Source: Knoellia sp. Soil729
GTDB lineage: Bacteria > Actinomycetota > Actinomycetes > Actinomycetales > Dermatophilaceae
NCBI RefSeq assembly: GCF_001427985.1
Contig: NZ_LMSA01000003.1
Location: 139,153 to 203,152 of the forward strand
Reading direction: 5' to 3'
DNA: 64,000 nucleotides
The translations under genes were made by a program, and so were the position numbers. Shown one piece after another: positions 28,543 to 39,727 of the stretch (positions are counted from its first letter, which is position 1; each line of letters starts with the position of its first letter). A model generated the notes under the pieces. The model was given only the letters and a program-made list of their open reading frames with translations, was not told the DNA's origin and made no database searches.

Positions 28543-29410
28543 TCCTCCTCAGTGCGACGACGCCGTTGGTGAGCACCACGACGAGCGCAGCAGCGCCGAG
28601 CATGTGCGTCAGCACGAGCACCTCGGGCAGGTCGGTGAGGTACTGCGTGTAGCCGATCACTCCCTGGGCGAGGGTCACGTAGAGGACGACCCGCCACGCC
28701 GAGCTCACCGACGCCGGCGCGGACGAGAGGCGGGTCGCGAGCCACACCGCGACCACGAGCCCGACGAAGAGCATCACCGCGTCGGCGTGAAGCCACGAGA
28801 TCGTGCGGGGGTCGAAGCCGAACCGGGCCGGGGTGTCGGCATCCCCGGAGTGTGGGCCGGACCCGGTGACGACCGTGCCGAGGGTGAGCACGACCGCGCC
28901 CAGTCCGCAGGTCACGAAGGCCACCCGGCGGACCAGGTCGTGGACCAGCGGCGTGGGGCGCCCTTCTCGCTCGTTGCGTGCGAACCAGAGGTAGGACGCG
29001 GCCGCGACGAGGCAGGCGGAGACGAGGAAGTGGGCGGCCACCGTGGCGGGGTGCAGACCCAGGCGAACGGTCAGTCCGCCGAGGAGCGCTTGGACGAGGA
29101 CGCCGACCAGAACCACGACGGCCGCGATCTTGAGGCGCCGCACGGGGGCCCACTTCCAGACCGCGGCGACGGCGAGAACGGCAAGGACTCCGAGGACACC
29201 GGTCAGGGTGCGGTTGCCGAACTCGATGATCTTGTGGAACCCCTCGGCCTGCTCCCGGACCGGGACGTAGGAGCCCGGCACGCACTGCGGCCAGGTGGGG
29301 CAACCGAGGCCGCTGCCGGTGAGGCGGACGAGGCCGCCCGAGACGATGATCCCGACCTGGGCCACGAGGTTCGCCAACAGGATGCGCGAGTAGTTCGCGG
29401 AGGACGGCAT
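28529..29410 (-). CDS. ctaA: Heme A synthase (COX15/CtaA)
   Basis: Oxidises heme O to heme A for cytochrome aa3. 293 aa with eight predicted membrane helices. Heme-ligand His residues and their surroundings are visible in EQAEGFHKIIEFGNRTLTG, HPATVAAHFLVSA, ISWLHADAVML and VLVLTHMLGA, and the Cys pair loop is GLGCPTWPQCVPG. I use the ATG at 29410, which has GGGGGTG upstream; an ATG at 29440 is an alternative. It precedes the ArsR gene on the same strand and follows the ABC-2 exporter genes. Confidence 0.92.
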   Translation of the reverse strand: MPSSANYSRILLANLVAQVGIIVSGGLVRLTGSGLGCPTWPQCVPGSYVPVREQAEGFHKIIEFGNRTLTGVLGVLAVLAVAAVWKWAPVRRLKIAAVVVLVGVLVQALLGGLTVRLGLHPATVAAHFLVSACLVAAASYLWFARNEREGRPTPLVHDLVRRVAFVTCGLGAVVLTLGTVVTGSGPHSGDADTPARFGFDPRTISWLHADAVMLFVGLVVAVWLATRLSSAPASVSSAWRVVLYVTLAQGVIGYTQYLTDLPEVLVLTHMLGAAALVVVLTNGVVALRRIAQE

Positions 29411-29480
29411 TCTCACCCCCGCAGGGTAGGTGACCAGCATGCGAGCCCACCCACTGGCTCCTGCCGCCTGGTGACTCTGC

Positions 29481-30245
29481 TCAGTCCGACCAGTGGAACC
29501 ACCGGGCGGCGGCGCTGCCGGCCACTCCGGTCCACACGAGGAGCACGAGCCACTGGGCGAGGGGCCACTGTCCGTGGACCAGGGCAGCGCGCAGGCCATC
29601 GCCCAGGGCGCCCGAGGGGAGCAGGCCGGCAATGCTCGCCAGGGCTCCGGGAAGCCGGTCGGTCGGCAGGAGAATCCCCAGACCCAGCAGCAGCACCCAG
29701 GCCAGGTTGGCCAGCGCGAGGACGGCTTCGGCCCGCACCGTGCCCGCCAGCAGCATGGCGAGGGACAGGAAGGCGGCGGCCCCGAGCGCGACCGTCACCA
29801 GCGCGGGCACCAGACCCGAGGGCTCCGGGTGCCACCCGAAGCAGGCCGCGAGCAGGCCCAGCAGGAGGAGCTGCACGCCGACCACCAGCGCGACGGCGCC
29901 CAGCTTGCCGGCGATGAGGCCTTCGCGGCCCAGCGGGGTGGCGCCGAGGAAGCGCAGCACGCCGTGGCGGCGGTCGAAGCCCGTGGCGATCGCCTGACCG
30001 GTGAAGGCTGTCGACACCACGGCGAGGGCCAGGACGCCGGCGGTCGCGAGGTCGATGCGGCGTCCTGCGCCGAGCTCGGGGGAGTCGGAGAGCGTGAGCC
30101 CCACCAGTGCGAGCGCAGGGAGGACGATGGCCACGAGGAGCTGCTCGCCGTGCCGCAGGGTCGTCGCCGTCTCGAACCGGGCCTGGGCGAGCCACCGGCT
30201 CGTGCGCGACGCGGGAGCCGCCACTTCGCTCGGCGAGGTGCTCAT
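29481..30245 (-). CDS. ABC-2 type transporter permease
   Basis: 254 aa with six predicted membrane helices, including LLVAIVLPALALVGLTL and the VVSTAFTGQAIATGFDRRHGVLRFLGATPL segment typical of ABC-2 exporters. It overlaps the upstream ATPase gene by four bases (ATGA), so the two form one exporter. The substrate is unknown. Exporters of this kind lie beside ctaA in other actinomycetes, which hints at a link with cytochrome oxidase biogenesis, but nothing in the sequence proves it. Confidence 0.85.
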   Translation of the reverse strand: MSTSPSEVAAPASRTSRWLAQARFETATTLRHGEQLLVAIVLPALALVGLTLSDSPELGAGRRIDLATAGVLALAVVSTAFTGQAIATGFDRRHGVLRFLGATPLGREGLIAGKLGAVALVVGVQLLLLGLLAACFGWHPEPSGLVPALVTVALGAAAFLSLAMLLAGTVRAEAVLALANLAWVLLLGLGILLPTDRLPGALASIAGLLPSGALGDGLRAALVHGQWPLAQWLVLLVWTGVAGSAAARWFHWSD

Positions 30246-30946
30246 CGCCGGACCCCCCGCGTGAGCGAGAAGTAGCGCTCCTCGAGGGAGCGGCCGTCGC
30301 ACACCTCGGCGAGGGAGCCCTCGGCCACGACACGCCCCAGGTTCATGATGACGACGTGGTCGGCGAGGCGCTCGGCCTCCTCGAAGGAGTGTGTCGTCAC
30401 GACGACCGCTGCGGACTGCGCCGTCTCACGCACGAGGTCCCACACCTCGAGTCGTGCGTGCGGGTCGAGTCCCGCGGTCGGCTCGTCGAGGAACGCGACC
30501 TCGGGGCGACCGACCAGCGCCGCTGCGAGTGCGACACGCTGCCGTTCTCCGCCGGACAGCCGACGGACCGAGCGGTCACCGACCCGCTCGAGGTCGAGTC
30601 GGGTCATCAGCGTGGTGACATCGGCGGGGAACCGGTGGAGGCGGGCGACGTGGCGCAGCAGGCGCCGCGCCGTCGTGGAGACGGGCAGTCCGCCGTCCTG
30701 GAGCATCACGCCGATGCGCGCCCGGTGCTCGGCCGGGGCGCGCCACGGGTCGACGCCGAGAACCCTGGCGGTGCCGGCCGTGGGCCGTTGCAGCCCCTCG
30801 AGGCACTCCATCGTCGTCGTCTTCCCGGCACCGTTGGGACCGAGGACTGCCGTCACTGCGCCAGACTGTGCGGACCACGAGGCGTCGTCGACGGCCCGCA
30901 CGGCGCCGACATCACGGCGCAGACCGACGACCTCGACTGCAGACAC
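30242..30946 (-). CDS. ABC transporter ATP-binding protein (exporter)
   Basis: 234 aa ATPase with Walker A LGPNGAGKTTTME (near residue 35), signature RLSGGERQRVALA, Walker B VAFLDEPTAGLDP and switch His in TTHSFEEAE. It pairs with the ABC-2 permease downstream. The GTG at 30946 is preferred because TAGGAT ends seven bases before it; an ATG at 30955 overlaps that hexamer, and longer frames run into the divergent psd gene. Confidence 0.9.
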   Translation of the reverse strand: MSAVEVVGLRRDVGAVRAVDDASWSAQSGAVTAVLGPNGAGKTTTMECLEGLQRPTAGTARVLGVDPWRAPAEHRARIGVMLQDGGLPVSTTARRLLRHVARLHRFPADVTTLMTRLDLERVGDRSVRRLSGGERQRVALAAALVGRPEVAFLDEPTAGLDPHARLEVWDLVRETAQSAAVVVTTHSFEEAERLADHVVIMNLGRVVAEGSLAEVCDGRSLEERYFSLTRGVRR

Positions 30947-30953
30947 GGCGCAC

Positions 30954-30963
30954 ATCCTAGGCT
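30954..30963. promoter_or_regulatory. Overlapping divergent -10 elements
   Basis: The palindrome CCTAGG gives TAGGAT on the minus strand (30959-30954, for the ABC ATPase, leaderless) and TAGGCT on the plus strand (30958-30963, for psd). The two hexamers share two bases, so only one polymerase can occupy the site at a time (inference). Confidence 0.5.
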
Positions 30964-30989
30964 GGCCCCCACTCGACCCAAGGAGTCCC

Positions 30990-31658
30990 ATGGTCACCAT
31001 CGACCGCGAGGCTGCCCCGGCCACCGCCGTAGCAGCCGTCCCCGCCCTCGTGGCGGCCCTCGCCGGCAGGCGGGGAGCGGCCCTGACCCTCGCTGTGCTG
31101 CCGGCAGCCGTGGCGCTGTTCTTCCGCGACCCCGACCGCACCTCGGACCGCGACCCGCTCGACGCCGACACCGTCGTGTCACCTGCCGACGGCAAGGTCA
31201 TGTATGCCGGCCCGGGCCAGGAGGGCGTCGCACCCGAGGGGGAGTGGCAGCAGGTGAGCATCTTCCTGTCGGCCTTTGACGTCCACATCAACCGCGCGCC
31301 CTACGGCGGCCGGCTGCGCGAGGTGACCTACCGGCCCGGCAGGTGGCTCGCGGCATACAAGCACGAGAGCGCGCACCTCAACGAGCGCACCGACCTCGTG
31401 ATCGAGCGTGAGGTGCCCGGCGGCACCCGTGTCGTCCACTTCCGCCAGATCGTCGGGCTCATGGCGCGCCGCGTGGTCACGCGCGTCGCCGTGGGTGAGG
31501 AGCTCACCACCGGTCAGCGCATCGGCCTCATGAAGTTCGGCTCGCGCATGGACGTCTTCGTCCCGCCGGAGGCCGACCTCCTCGTCCGGTCGGGCCAGCG
31601 CGTGGTCGCCGGCGAGACCGTCATCGCACGATGGCCGTCCCAGAGCGACGCGACGTGA
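30990..31658 (+). CDS. psd: Phosphatidylserine decarboxylase (short form)
   Basis: Converts phosphatidylserine to phosphatidylethanolamine. 222 aa, the archaeal/actinomycete short class. After a hydrophobic N-terminus come VSPADGKVMYAGP and IFLSAFDVHINRAPYGG. The self-cleavage site that yields the pyruvoyl group is the Gly-Ser of LMKFGSRMDVFVP, near residue 180. AGGAG lies four bases before the ATG. It overlaps pssA by 28 bases, or four if the later pssA start is used. Confidence 0.93.
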   Translation: MVTIDREAAPATAVAAVPALVAALAGRRGAALTLAVLPAAVALFFRDPDRTSDRDPLDADTVVSPADGKVMYAGPGQEGVAPEGEWQQVSIFLSAFDVHINRAPYGGRLREVTYRPGRWLAAYKHESAHLNERTDLVIEREVPGGTRVVHFRQIVGLMARRVVTRVAVGEELTTGQRIGLMKFGSRMDVFVPPEADLLVRSGQRVVAGETVIARWPSQSDAT

Positions 31659-32557
31659 GCGAGGACGTGGGCCGTCGGCGACGCTTCGACCGCTGGCGGC
31701 TCATCTCGCCGACCGGCGCCGAGGTCGTGTCGCTGCGCCAGCTGAGCAAGCGCGAACGGCTGCGGGTCACCGCGCCGACGTTCTTCACCATCGTCAACAT
31801 GATGAGCGGCCTGTCGTCCGTGCTGCTCGCGTTCCGCGGGGAGTTCACCTTCGCCGCGGTCCTCATCGCCGTCTCGATTCTCATGGACATCGCCGACGGC
31901 GGGGTGGCGCGACTCGTCGGGGCCACCTCGCCCTTCGGCCTGCAGATGGACTCGCTCGCCGACCTCATCGCCTTCGGCTTCGCGCCGGCGATCCTCGTGC
32001 ACACGTGGGCCCTGCCGGACTACCCCATCCTGTCCTGGCTGGCAGCCTTCTTCTGGCTGGGCTGCGCGGCCTTCCGGCTGGCGCGCTTCAACGTCACCAT
32101 CGACCCCACGGCCGACAAGCGGTACTTCGTCGGCCTGCCGAGCCCGGCGGCGGCCGCCGTCGTCATGGCGACGATCTTCGCCCTCAACCAGCCCGAGGCG
32201 GGCGGCTACGACACCTCGCTGGTCGTGCCGGTCATCGTGAGCTTCGTGCCCGCGGTGCTCATGGTCACCTCCATCCGGTTCCGGTCCTTCCGCAACCTGC
32301 TCTCGCCGCAAGGTCGCACGGGCTGGATCACCACCACACTGGCAGCGCTGGCGATCATCGCCGGCCTGGTGATCGAGCCCGGCCTCACCGGGTTGGTCAT
32401 CGCCTACGGCTACATCCTCCAGGCCCCCCTCGGTGTCCTCACCGCGCCGGTGCGAGAGCGTCTCTTCGGCACCGACGCGGTGGCGCCCCGGCGCGAGCGG
32501 ATGCCGTCGGTCTTCCTTCCCGACACGGACGAGGGCGACGACGGCGCCCAGAGCTGA
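31631..32557 (+). CDS. pssA: CDP-diacylglycerol-serine O-phosphatidyltransferase
   Basis: Makes phosphatidylserine, the substrate of Psd, from CDP-diacylglycerol and serine at the membrane. 308 aa with a basic N-terminus, about eight membrane helices, and the CDP-alcohol phosphotransferase motif D-x2-DG-x2-AR-x8-G-x3-D-x3-D in DIADGGVARL and the following LQMDSLAD. The start is uncertain: ATG at 31631, or GTG at 31655, which would make a GTGA overlap with psd. With psd it forms the complete two-step phosphatidylethanolamine pathway. Confidence 0.93.
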   Translation: MAVPERRDVSEDVGRRRRFDRWRLISPTGAEVVSLRQLSKRERLRVTAPTFFTIVNMMSGLSSVLLAFRGEFTFAAVLIAVSILMDIADGGVARLVGATSPFGLQMDSLADLIAFGFAPAILVHTWALPDYPILSWLAAFFWLGCAAFRLARFNVTIDPTADKRYFVGLPSPAAAAVVMATIFALNQPEAGGYDTSLVVPVIVSFVPAVLMVTSIRFRSFRNLLSPQGRTGWITTTLAALAIIAGLVIEPGLTGLVIAYGYILQAPLGVLTAPVRERLFGTDAVAPRRERMPSVFLPDTDEGDDGAQS

Positions 32558-32562
32558 GCGTT

Positions 32563-32598
32563 AAGGGTCACCTTTGTTTCCCAAGGGTTGCCTAATTA
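32563..32598 (+). promoter_or_regulatory. Tandem operator-like boxes at the sufR promoter
   Basis: AAGGGTCACCTTT (32563-32575) and AAGGGTTGCCTAA (32583-32595) share AAGGGT-N2-CCT and start 20 bases apart, two helical turns. The second overlaps a weak -10 (TAATTA) that ends six bases before the ATG. They could bind SufR itself, or an iron regulator of the DtxR/IdeR type, since AGG-N4-CCTAA resembles half of an iron box. Confidence 0.5.
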
Positions 32599-32604
32599 CG
32601 TAAC

Positions 32605-33329
32605 ATGGGTGTTGTGAATATCCCGGCCAGCACCGTGGTGCCTCTGGTTCTCGAGTCGCGCACGCGCGACCGGATCCTGCAGGCCATCGGTGAGCTCGGC
32701 CCGGTGACCGCGACCGCGCTGGCTGACGAGCTGGGCCTGACCGTGCCCGCCGTGCGCCGCCACCTCGAGAACCTCACCGAGTCCGGGCTCATCGACGAGC
32801 GCGTCGTGGCCCTGGCCAGCCGTGGCCGTGGACGCCCGGCCCGGTCGTTCGTCCTCAGTGACGACGGCCACCAGGCGCTCGAGTCCGACTACGACCACCT
32901 CGCGACCGAGGCCCTGCGGTTCCTGGCCAGCGAGGCCGGTCCCGAAGCCGTCCGCCGCTTCGCCGAGTCCCGCATCGGGGTGCTCGAACAGCGGTATGCC
33001 GCGGAGCTCGCTGGGGCTGGCCCCGAGCCTGCCGCTCGGGTCGAGACCCTCGTGGCCGCGCTGACCCGCGACGGTTTCGCGGCGTCGGCACGCCCCATGG
33101 GTGAGCCCAGCGCAACGGGAGGCAGTGCACCGACCGGGCTCTCCGGCATACAGCTGTGTCAGGGTCACTGCCCCGTCCAGCACGCCGCACGGGAATTTCC
33201 TCAGTTCTGTGACGCTGAAACGGACGCGTTCTCGCGCCTCCTCGGCGTGCACGTCCAACGACTCGCAACACTCGCGCACGGAGATCACGTGTGCACCACG
33301 TTCGTCCCCACAACAGAAGGGTCCACGCG

Positions 33330-33333
<4 letters not shown>
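32605..33333 (+). CDS. sufR: SufR-type Fe-S sensing transcriptional repressor
   Basis: Repressor that senses cluster status and controls the suf operon. 242 aa: winged HTH over residues 18-75 ([20 protein letters not shown]), a central dimerisation region, and a C-terminal Cys set C185, C189, C202 and C230 in [16 protein letters not shown] and HVCTTFVP, suitable for an Fe-S cluster. It overlaps sufB by four bases (ATGA) and has tandem operator-like boxes upstream. The ATG at 32605 fits a leaderless transcript; GTG at 32614 is an alternative. Ile182 is an ATA codon inside a CGGCATAC octamer. Confidence 0.92.
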
Positions 33334-34748
<1,415 letters not shown>

Positions 34749-35933
34749 ATGAGCCTTCTGGCCCAGAAGAACACGACCGACGGACCCGTTCTCGTCGGTG
34801 CCCACACGGACTCCGCCGAGGCGTTCGTGCCCGACCAGTCGCGTGCCGAGCGCACGACCTCGTATGCCGTCGCGGACTTCCCCGTCCCGTCCGGTCGCGA
34901 GGAGGACTGGCGCTTCACCCCCGTCGACCGCCTTCGGGCGCTCTTCGCCGAGGCGGACGGGACCCCGCTGCGCCGCGACGAGTCGCTGCCCGACGGAGTG
35001 ACCGTCTCATCGATCTCTCGCGAGGAGTGGCAGGGCAGCGGTGCGCCGAAGCCGGCCGACCGTGCTGCGGTCATCGCTGCCGCCCGAGCTGCGTCGATCT
35101 CCGTCCTGGACATCCCGGCCGAGACCGAGCTCACCGAGCCCGTGCGCCTCGTCCTCACGGGCGACGGCGTGCTGTCCCACGGCCACACCGTCATCCGGGT
35201 CGGCAACTTCGCCAAGGCGACGATCGTGCTGCGCCACGAGGGCGACGCCCAGTACTCCGAGCTGCTCTCGGTCGTCGTCGGTGACGGCGCGGACGTCACC
35301 GTCGTCACGGTCCAGGAGTGGGCCGACACCGCCCTGCACCTGGGCCAGCACGACGTCGTCGTCGGCCGCGACGCCACGGTGCGCCACATCGCGGTCACGC
35401 TCGGCGGCGGCATCGTGCGGCTCAACACCAACGCCTCGTATGCCGGACCCGGCGGTTCGTTCGAAGCGCTCGGCGTCTACTTCGCCGACGCCGGCCAGCA
35501 CCAGGAGCACCGTCTCTTCGTCGACCACGAGGCGCCGCACTGCCGCTCCAACGTCGAGTACAAGGGCGCCCTCCAGGGCGACAGCGCCCACACGGTCTGG
35601 GTCGGAGACGTCCTCATCCGTGCGTCCGCGGAGGGCACCGACACCTACGAGCTCAACCGCAACCTCATCCTGACCGATGGCGCCCGCGCCGACTCGGTGC
35701 CCAACCTCGAGATCGAGACCGGCGAGATCGCCGGTGCCGGGCACGCCTCTGCGACAGGCCGTTTCGACGACCAGCAGCTCTTCTACCTGCAGGCTCGTGG
35801 CATCGACGAGGACACCGCGCGACGCCTGGTCGTCCGTGGGTTCTTTGCCGCCATCGTCGGACGCATCGGCGTGCCGGAGATCGAGGAGCACCTGATGGAG
35901 GCCATCGACCGAGAGCTGGAGGCGACGGCGTGA
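34749..35933 (+). CDS. sufD: Fe-S cluster assembly protein SufD
   Basis: Paralogue and partner of SufB in SufBC2D, needed for iron acquisition by the complex. 394 aa. The N-terminal part has FPVPSGREEDWRFTPVDRL, the typical SufD entry, and the beta-helix core ends with EIAGAGHASATGRFDDQQLF and DEDTARRLVVRGFF. It starts immediately after the sufB stop and overlaps the ferredoxin gene by four bases. Two Tyr codons are TAT within GTATGCCG octamers. Confidence 0.95.
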   Translation: MSLLAQKNTTDGPVLVGAHTDSAEAFVPDQSRAERTTSYAVADFPVPSGREEDWRFTPVDRLRALFAEADGTPLRRDESLPDGVTVSSISREEWQGSGAPKPADRAAVIAAARAASISVLDIPAETELTEPVRLVLTGDGVLSHGHTVIRVGNFAKATIVLRHEGDAQYSELLSVVVGDGADVTVVTVQEWADTALHLGQHDVVVGRDATVRHIAVTLGGGIVRLNTNASYAGPGGSFEALGVYFADAGQHQEHRLFVDHEAPHCRSNVEYKGALQGDSAHTVWVGDVLIRASAEGTDTYELNRNLILTDGARADSVPNLEIETGEIAGAGHASATGRFDDQQLFYLQARGIDEDTARRLVVRGFFAAIVGRIGVPEIEEHLMEAIDRELEATA

Positions 35934-36292
35934 GTGAGACCGTCCCGTCCGCGACCACAGGGTCCTTCGTCCGGGTCTGCTCGCTCGACGAGCTCCCGAC
36001 CGTGGGCGCCGCTGCGGCCGAGGTCGACGGCCGGATCATCTCGATCATCCGCACCGCGGACGGCGAGGTCCACGCCATCGACGACACCTGCACCCACGCC
36101 AACGTCTCGCTCTCCGAGGGCGAGATCGACGGCTGCACCCTCGAGTGCTGGCTCCACGGCTCACGCTTCGACATCCGCACCGGCGAGCCGTCCGGGCCCC
36201 CGGCGACCGTGCCGGTCGCCGTCCACCACGTCAAGATCGAGGGCGACGAGGTCTTCGTCGCCCTGAAGACCCAGGGAGATTCCACCTCATGA
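35930..36292 (+). CDS. Rieske-type non-heme ferredoxin in the suf operon
   Basis: 120 aa electron-transfer protein. Ligands are in CTHANVSLSEG and CWLHGSRFD, the C-x-H / C-x2-H pattern of dioxygenase-type Rieske ferredoxins, and the C-terminus FDIRTGEPSGPPATVPV is typical of that group. Its place between sufD and sufC, with GTGA and ATGA overlaps on both sides, implies a role in Suf assembly, perhaps as electron donor or cluster acceptor (inference). Other actinomycete suf operons have the same arrangement. Confidence 0.88.
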   Translation: MSETVPSATTGSFVRVCSLDELPTVGAAAAEVDGRIISIIRTADGEVHAIDDTCTHANVSLSEGEIDGCTLECWLHGSRFDIRTGEPSGPPATVPVAVHHVKIEGDEVFVALKTQGDSTS

Positions 36293-37077
36293 GCACCGCG
36301 AACCACACACTGGTCATCAAGGACCTCCACGTCACCGTGGACACCGACCAGGGCACCAAGGAGATCCTGCGTGGCGTCACGCTGACCATCAACTCCGGTG
36401 AGACGCACGCGATCATGGGCCCCAACGGCTCGGGCAAGTCGACGCTGGCGTACTCCATCGCCGGCCACCCCAAGTACACCGTCACCGGTGGCACCGTCAC
36501 CCTCGACGGCGAGGACGTCCTCGCGATGAGTGTCGACGAGCGCGCCCGCGCCGGGCTCTTCCTTGCGATGCAGTACCCCGTCGAGGTCCCCGGCGTCACG
36601 GTGAGCAACTTCCTGCGCACCGCCAAGACCGCCATCGACGGCGAGGCGCCCAAGCTGCGCATGTGGGTCAAGGAGCTCAAGCAGTCGATGAGCGACCTCA
36701 AGATGGACCCGGCCGTGTCCGAGCGCGGGGTCAACGAGGGTTTCTCCGGTGGCGAGAAGAAGCGCCACGAGATCCTCCAGATGGAGCTGCTCAAGCCCAA
36801 GATGGCCATCCTCGACGAGACCGACTCCGGCCTCGACGTCGACGCCCTGCGCATCGTGTCCGAGGGCGTCAACCGCGCCAAGGAGACCACGGGCGCCGGT
36901 GTGCTGCTGATCACGCACTACACGCGGATCCTGCGCTACATCCAGCCCGACTTCGTCCACGTCTTCGTCGACGGCAGGATCGCCGAGCAGGGTGGCTCCG
37001 AGCTCGCCGACCGCCTCGAGGCCGAGGGCTACGACCGCTTCCAGACCGCCGCTCCTGCGTCCGTCACCTCCGCCTGA
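36289..37077 (+). CDS. sufC: Fe-S cluster assembly ATPase SufC
   Basis: ABC-type ATPase that drives conformational changes in SufBC2D. 262 aa with Walker A GPNGSGKSTL (near residue 43), FSGGEKKRHEILQM as signature, Walker B MAILDETDSGLDVDAL, and H-switch TRILRYIQPDFVH. The start at 36289 overlaps the ferredoxin stop (ATGA). Confidence 0.96.
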   Translation: MSTANHTLVIKDLHVTVDTDQGTKEILRGVTLTINSGETHAIMGPNGSGKSTLAYSIAGHPKYTVTGGTVTLDGEDVLAMSVDERARAGLFLAMQYPVEVPGVTVSNFLRTAKTAIDGEAPKLRMWVKELKQSMSDLKMDPAVSERGVNEGFSGGEKKRHEILQMELLKPKMAILDETDSGLDVDALRIVSEGVNRAKETTGAGVLLITHYTRILRYIQPDFVHVFVDGRIAEQGGSELADRLEAEGYDRFQTAAPASVTSA

Positions 37078-38384
<1,307 letters not shown>

Positions 38385-38385
<1 letters not shown>

Positions 38386-38864
38386 TGGACCTGTACCAGG
38401 AGCTCATCCTCGAGCACTCGAAGCGCCCGCAGCACGCGGGCTTGCGCGAGCCGTTCGAGGCCGAGGTGCACCACGTCAACCCGACCTGCGGTGACGAGGT
38501 GACCCTGCGCATCCACATCGAGGACACAGCGGAAGGTCCTGTGGTTGAGGACATCTCCTACGACGCGCTCGGCTGCTCGATCAGCATGGCCTCGACCTCG
38601 ATCCTCGCCGAGGAGAGCATCGGCCGCCCGCTGAGCGAGGTCCTCACGACCTTCGAGGCGATGAAGTCGATGCTCACCTCCAAGGGCGAGGACCCCGGCG
38701 ACGAGGAGGTCATCGGCGACGGTGTCGCTCTCGCCGGCGTCGGCAAGTACCCCGCACGCGTGAAGTGCGCCCTCCTGGGATGGATGGCCTTCACCGACGC
38801 GTTGCACCAGAGTGGTCGCGAGACGACCCTGTCCCAGAAGCAGTCCGAGGAAGGAACGTCATGA
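38385..38864 (+). CDS. sufU: Sulfur-relay protein SufU
   Basis: Zinc-dependent sulfur acceptor that activates SufS. 159 aa with the IscU-like fold and the SufU ligands in NPTCGDEV, DALGCSISMASTS and ARVKCALLGW. The insertion of about 20 residues between the second and third Cys (FEAMKSMLTSKGEDPGDEE) separates SufU from scaffold IscU. Overlaps sufT by four bases. Confidence 0.94.
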
Positions 38865-39190
38865 GTGAGACCACCAACGCACCGGTCAACGTGGCCGACG
38901 TCGAGGAGGCCATGCGCGACGTCGTCGACCCCGAGCTCGGGATCAACGTCGTCGACCTCGGCCTCGTCTACGGCATCACCGTCGACGGGCAGAACCACGC
39001 CGTCATCGACATGACCCTGACGTCCGCGGCCTGCCCGCTCACCGACGTCATCGAGGACCAGACACAGCAGTCGCTCGAGGGCCTCGTCTCGTCCTACCGC
39101 GTCAACTGGGTCTGGATGCCGCCGTGGGGTCCCGACAAGATCACCGACGACGGTCGCGACCAGCTGCGCGCCCTGGGCTTCAACATCTAG
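38861..39190 (+). CDS. sufT: MIP18-family (DUF59) Fe-S protein SufT-like
   Basis: 109 aa with the DUF59 core MRDVVDPELGINVVDLGLVYG and the reactive Cys in TSAACPLTDVIEDQ. Homologues help mature Fe-S proteins, mainly under high demand for the cofactor. It is the last suf gene. The ATG at 38861 overlaps the sufU stop, and AAGGAACG lies upstream. Confidence 0.9.
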   Translation: MSETTNAPVNVADVEEAMRDVVDPELGINVVDLGLVYGITVDGQNHAVIDMTLTSAACPLTDVIEDQTQQSLEGLVSSYRVNWVWMPPWGPDKITDDGRDQLRALGFNI

Positions 39191-39720
39191 TGAGCCGACT
39201 CGTCGAGGTTGCGCCGGAGCGTTATCCCGCCTGGCGCGAGCGCTTCGACGCCGCCAATCCCGACGGACCCCAGCGGGTCGTCGGGATCTCGCGTTTCGAG
39301 CACCCGCACCTTGCCGTCGTGCTCGTCAGACGCGGCGGGTATGCCGTGGCGCACGTTGACGGGTCCACTCTCGTCGCGCACAAGGTGGGGACCCGTCACG
39401 TCCAGTCGCGCACCGCGGCGGGCGGGTGGTCGCAGCAGCGTTTTGCGCGGCGCCGGGGCAACCAGGCGGACGAGCTGGTGCGGGCTGTGACGGAACACTT
39501 CCTGCGGATCGTGCCGGCCGGCATACCCACGGGCCTTGTCGTCGGTGGGGACAGGACCTTGGTGCGCGACGTGCTCGACCCTGCCCGGATGGCCTGGCTG
39601 CGCGAGCTGCCCAGACGGGAGTTCCACGACATCGGCGACCCACGACGCGCAGTCCTCGACGAGGTCGTGCGCCGAGCGCGGGCCGTCGAGGTCCGCATCG
39701 ACGACGGCCCGGGGACATGA
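39190..39720 (+). CDS. acVLRF1-type peptidyl-tRNA hydrolase / release factor
   Basis: 176 aa. The segment TAAGGWSQQRFARRRGNQ matches the VLRF1 signature (Gly-rich loop, then Gln and Arg residues, ending in NQ) of eRF1-like proteins that free peptides from stalled ribosomes. The actinomycete form is a stand-alone domain, as here. The GTG shares a base with the sufT stop (TAGTG), so it is coupled to the suf operon. Two recurring octamers lie inside the gene, one giving a TAT Tyr and one an ATA Ile. Confidence 0.78.
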   Translation: MSRLVEVAPERYPAWRERFDAANPDGPQRVVGISRFEHPHLAVVLVRRGGYAVAHVDGSTLVAHKVGTRHVQSRTAAGGWSQQRFARRRGNQADELVRAVTEHFLRIVPAGIPTGLVVGGDRTLVRDVLDPARMAWLRELPRREFHDIGDPRRAVLDEVVRRARAVEVRIDDGPGT

Positions 39721-39727
39721 TGGGGCC

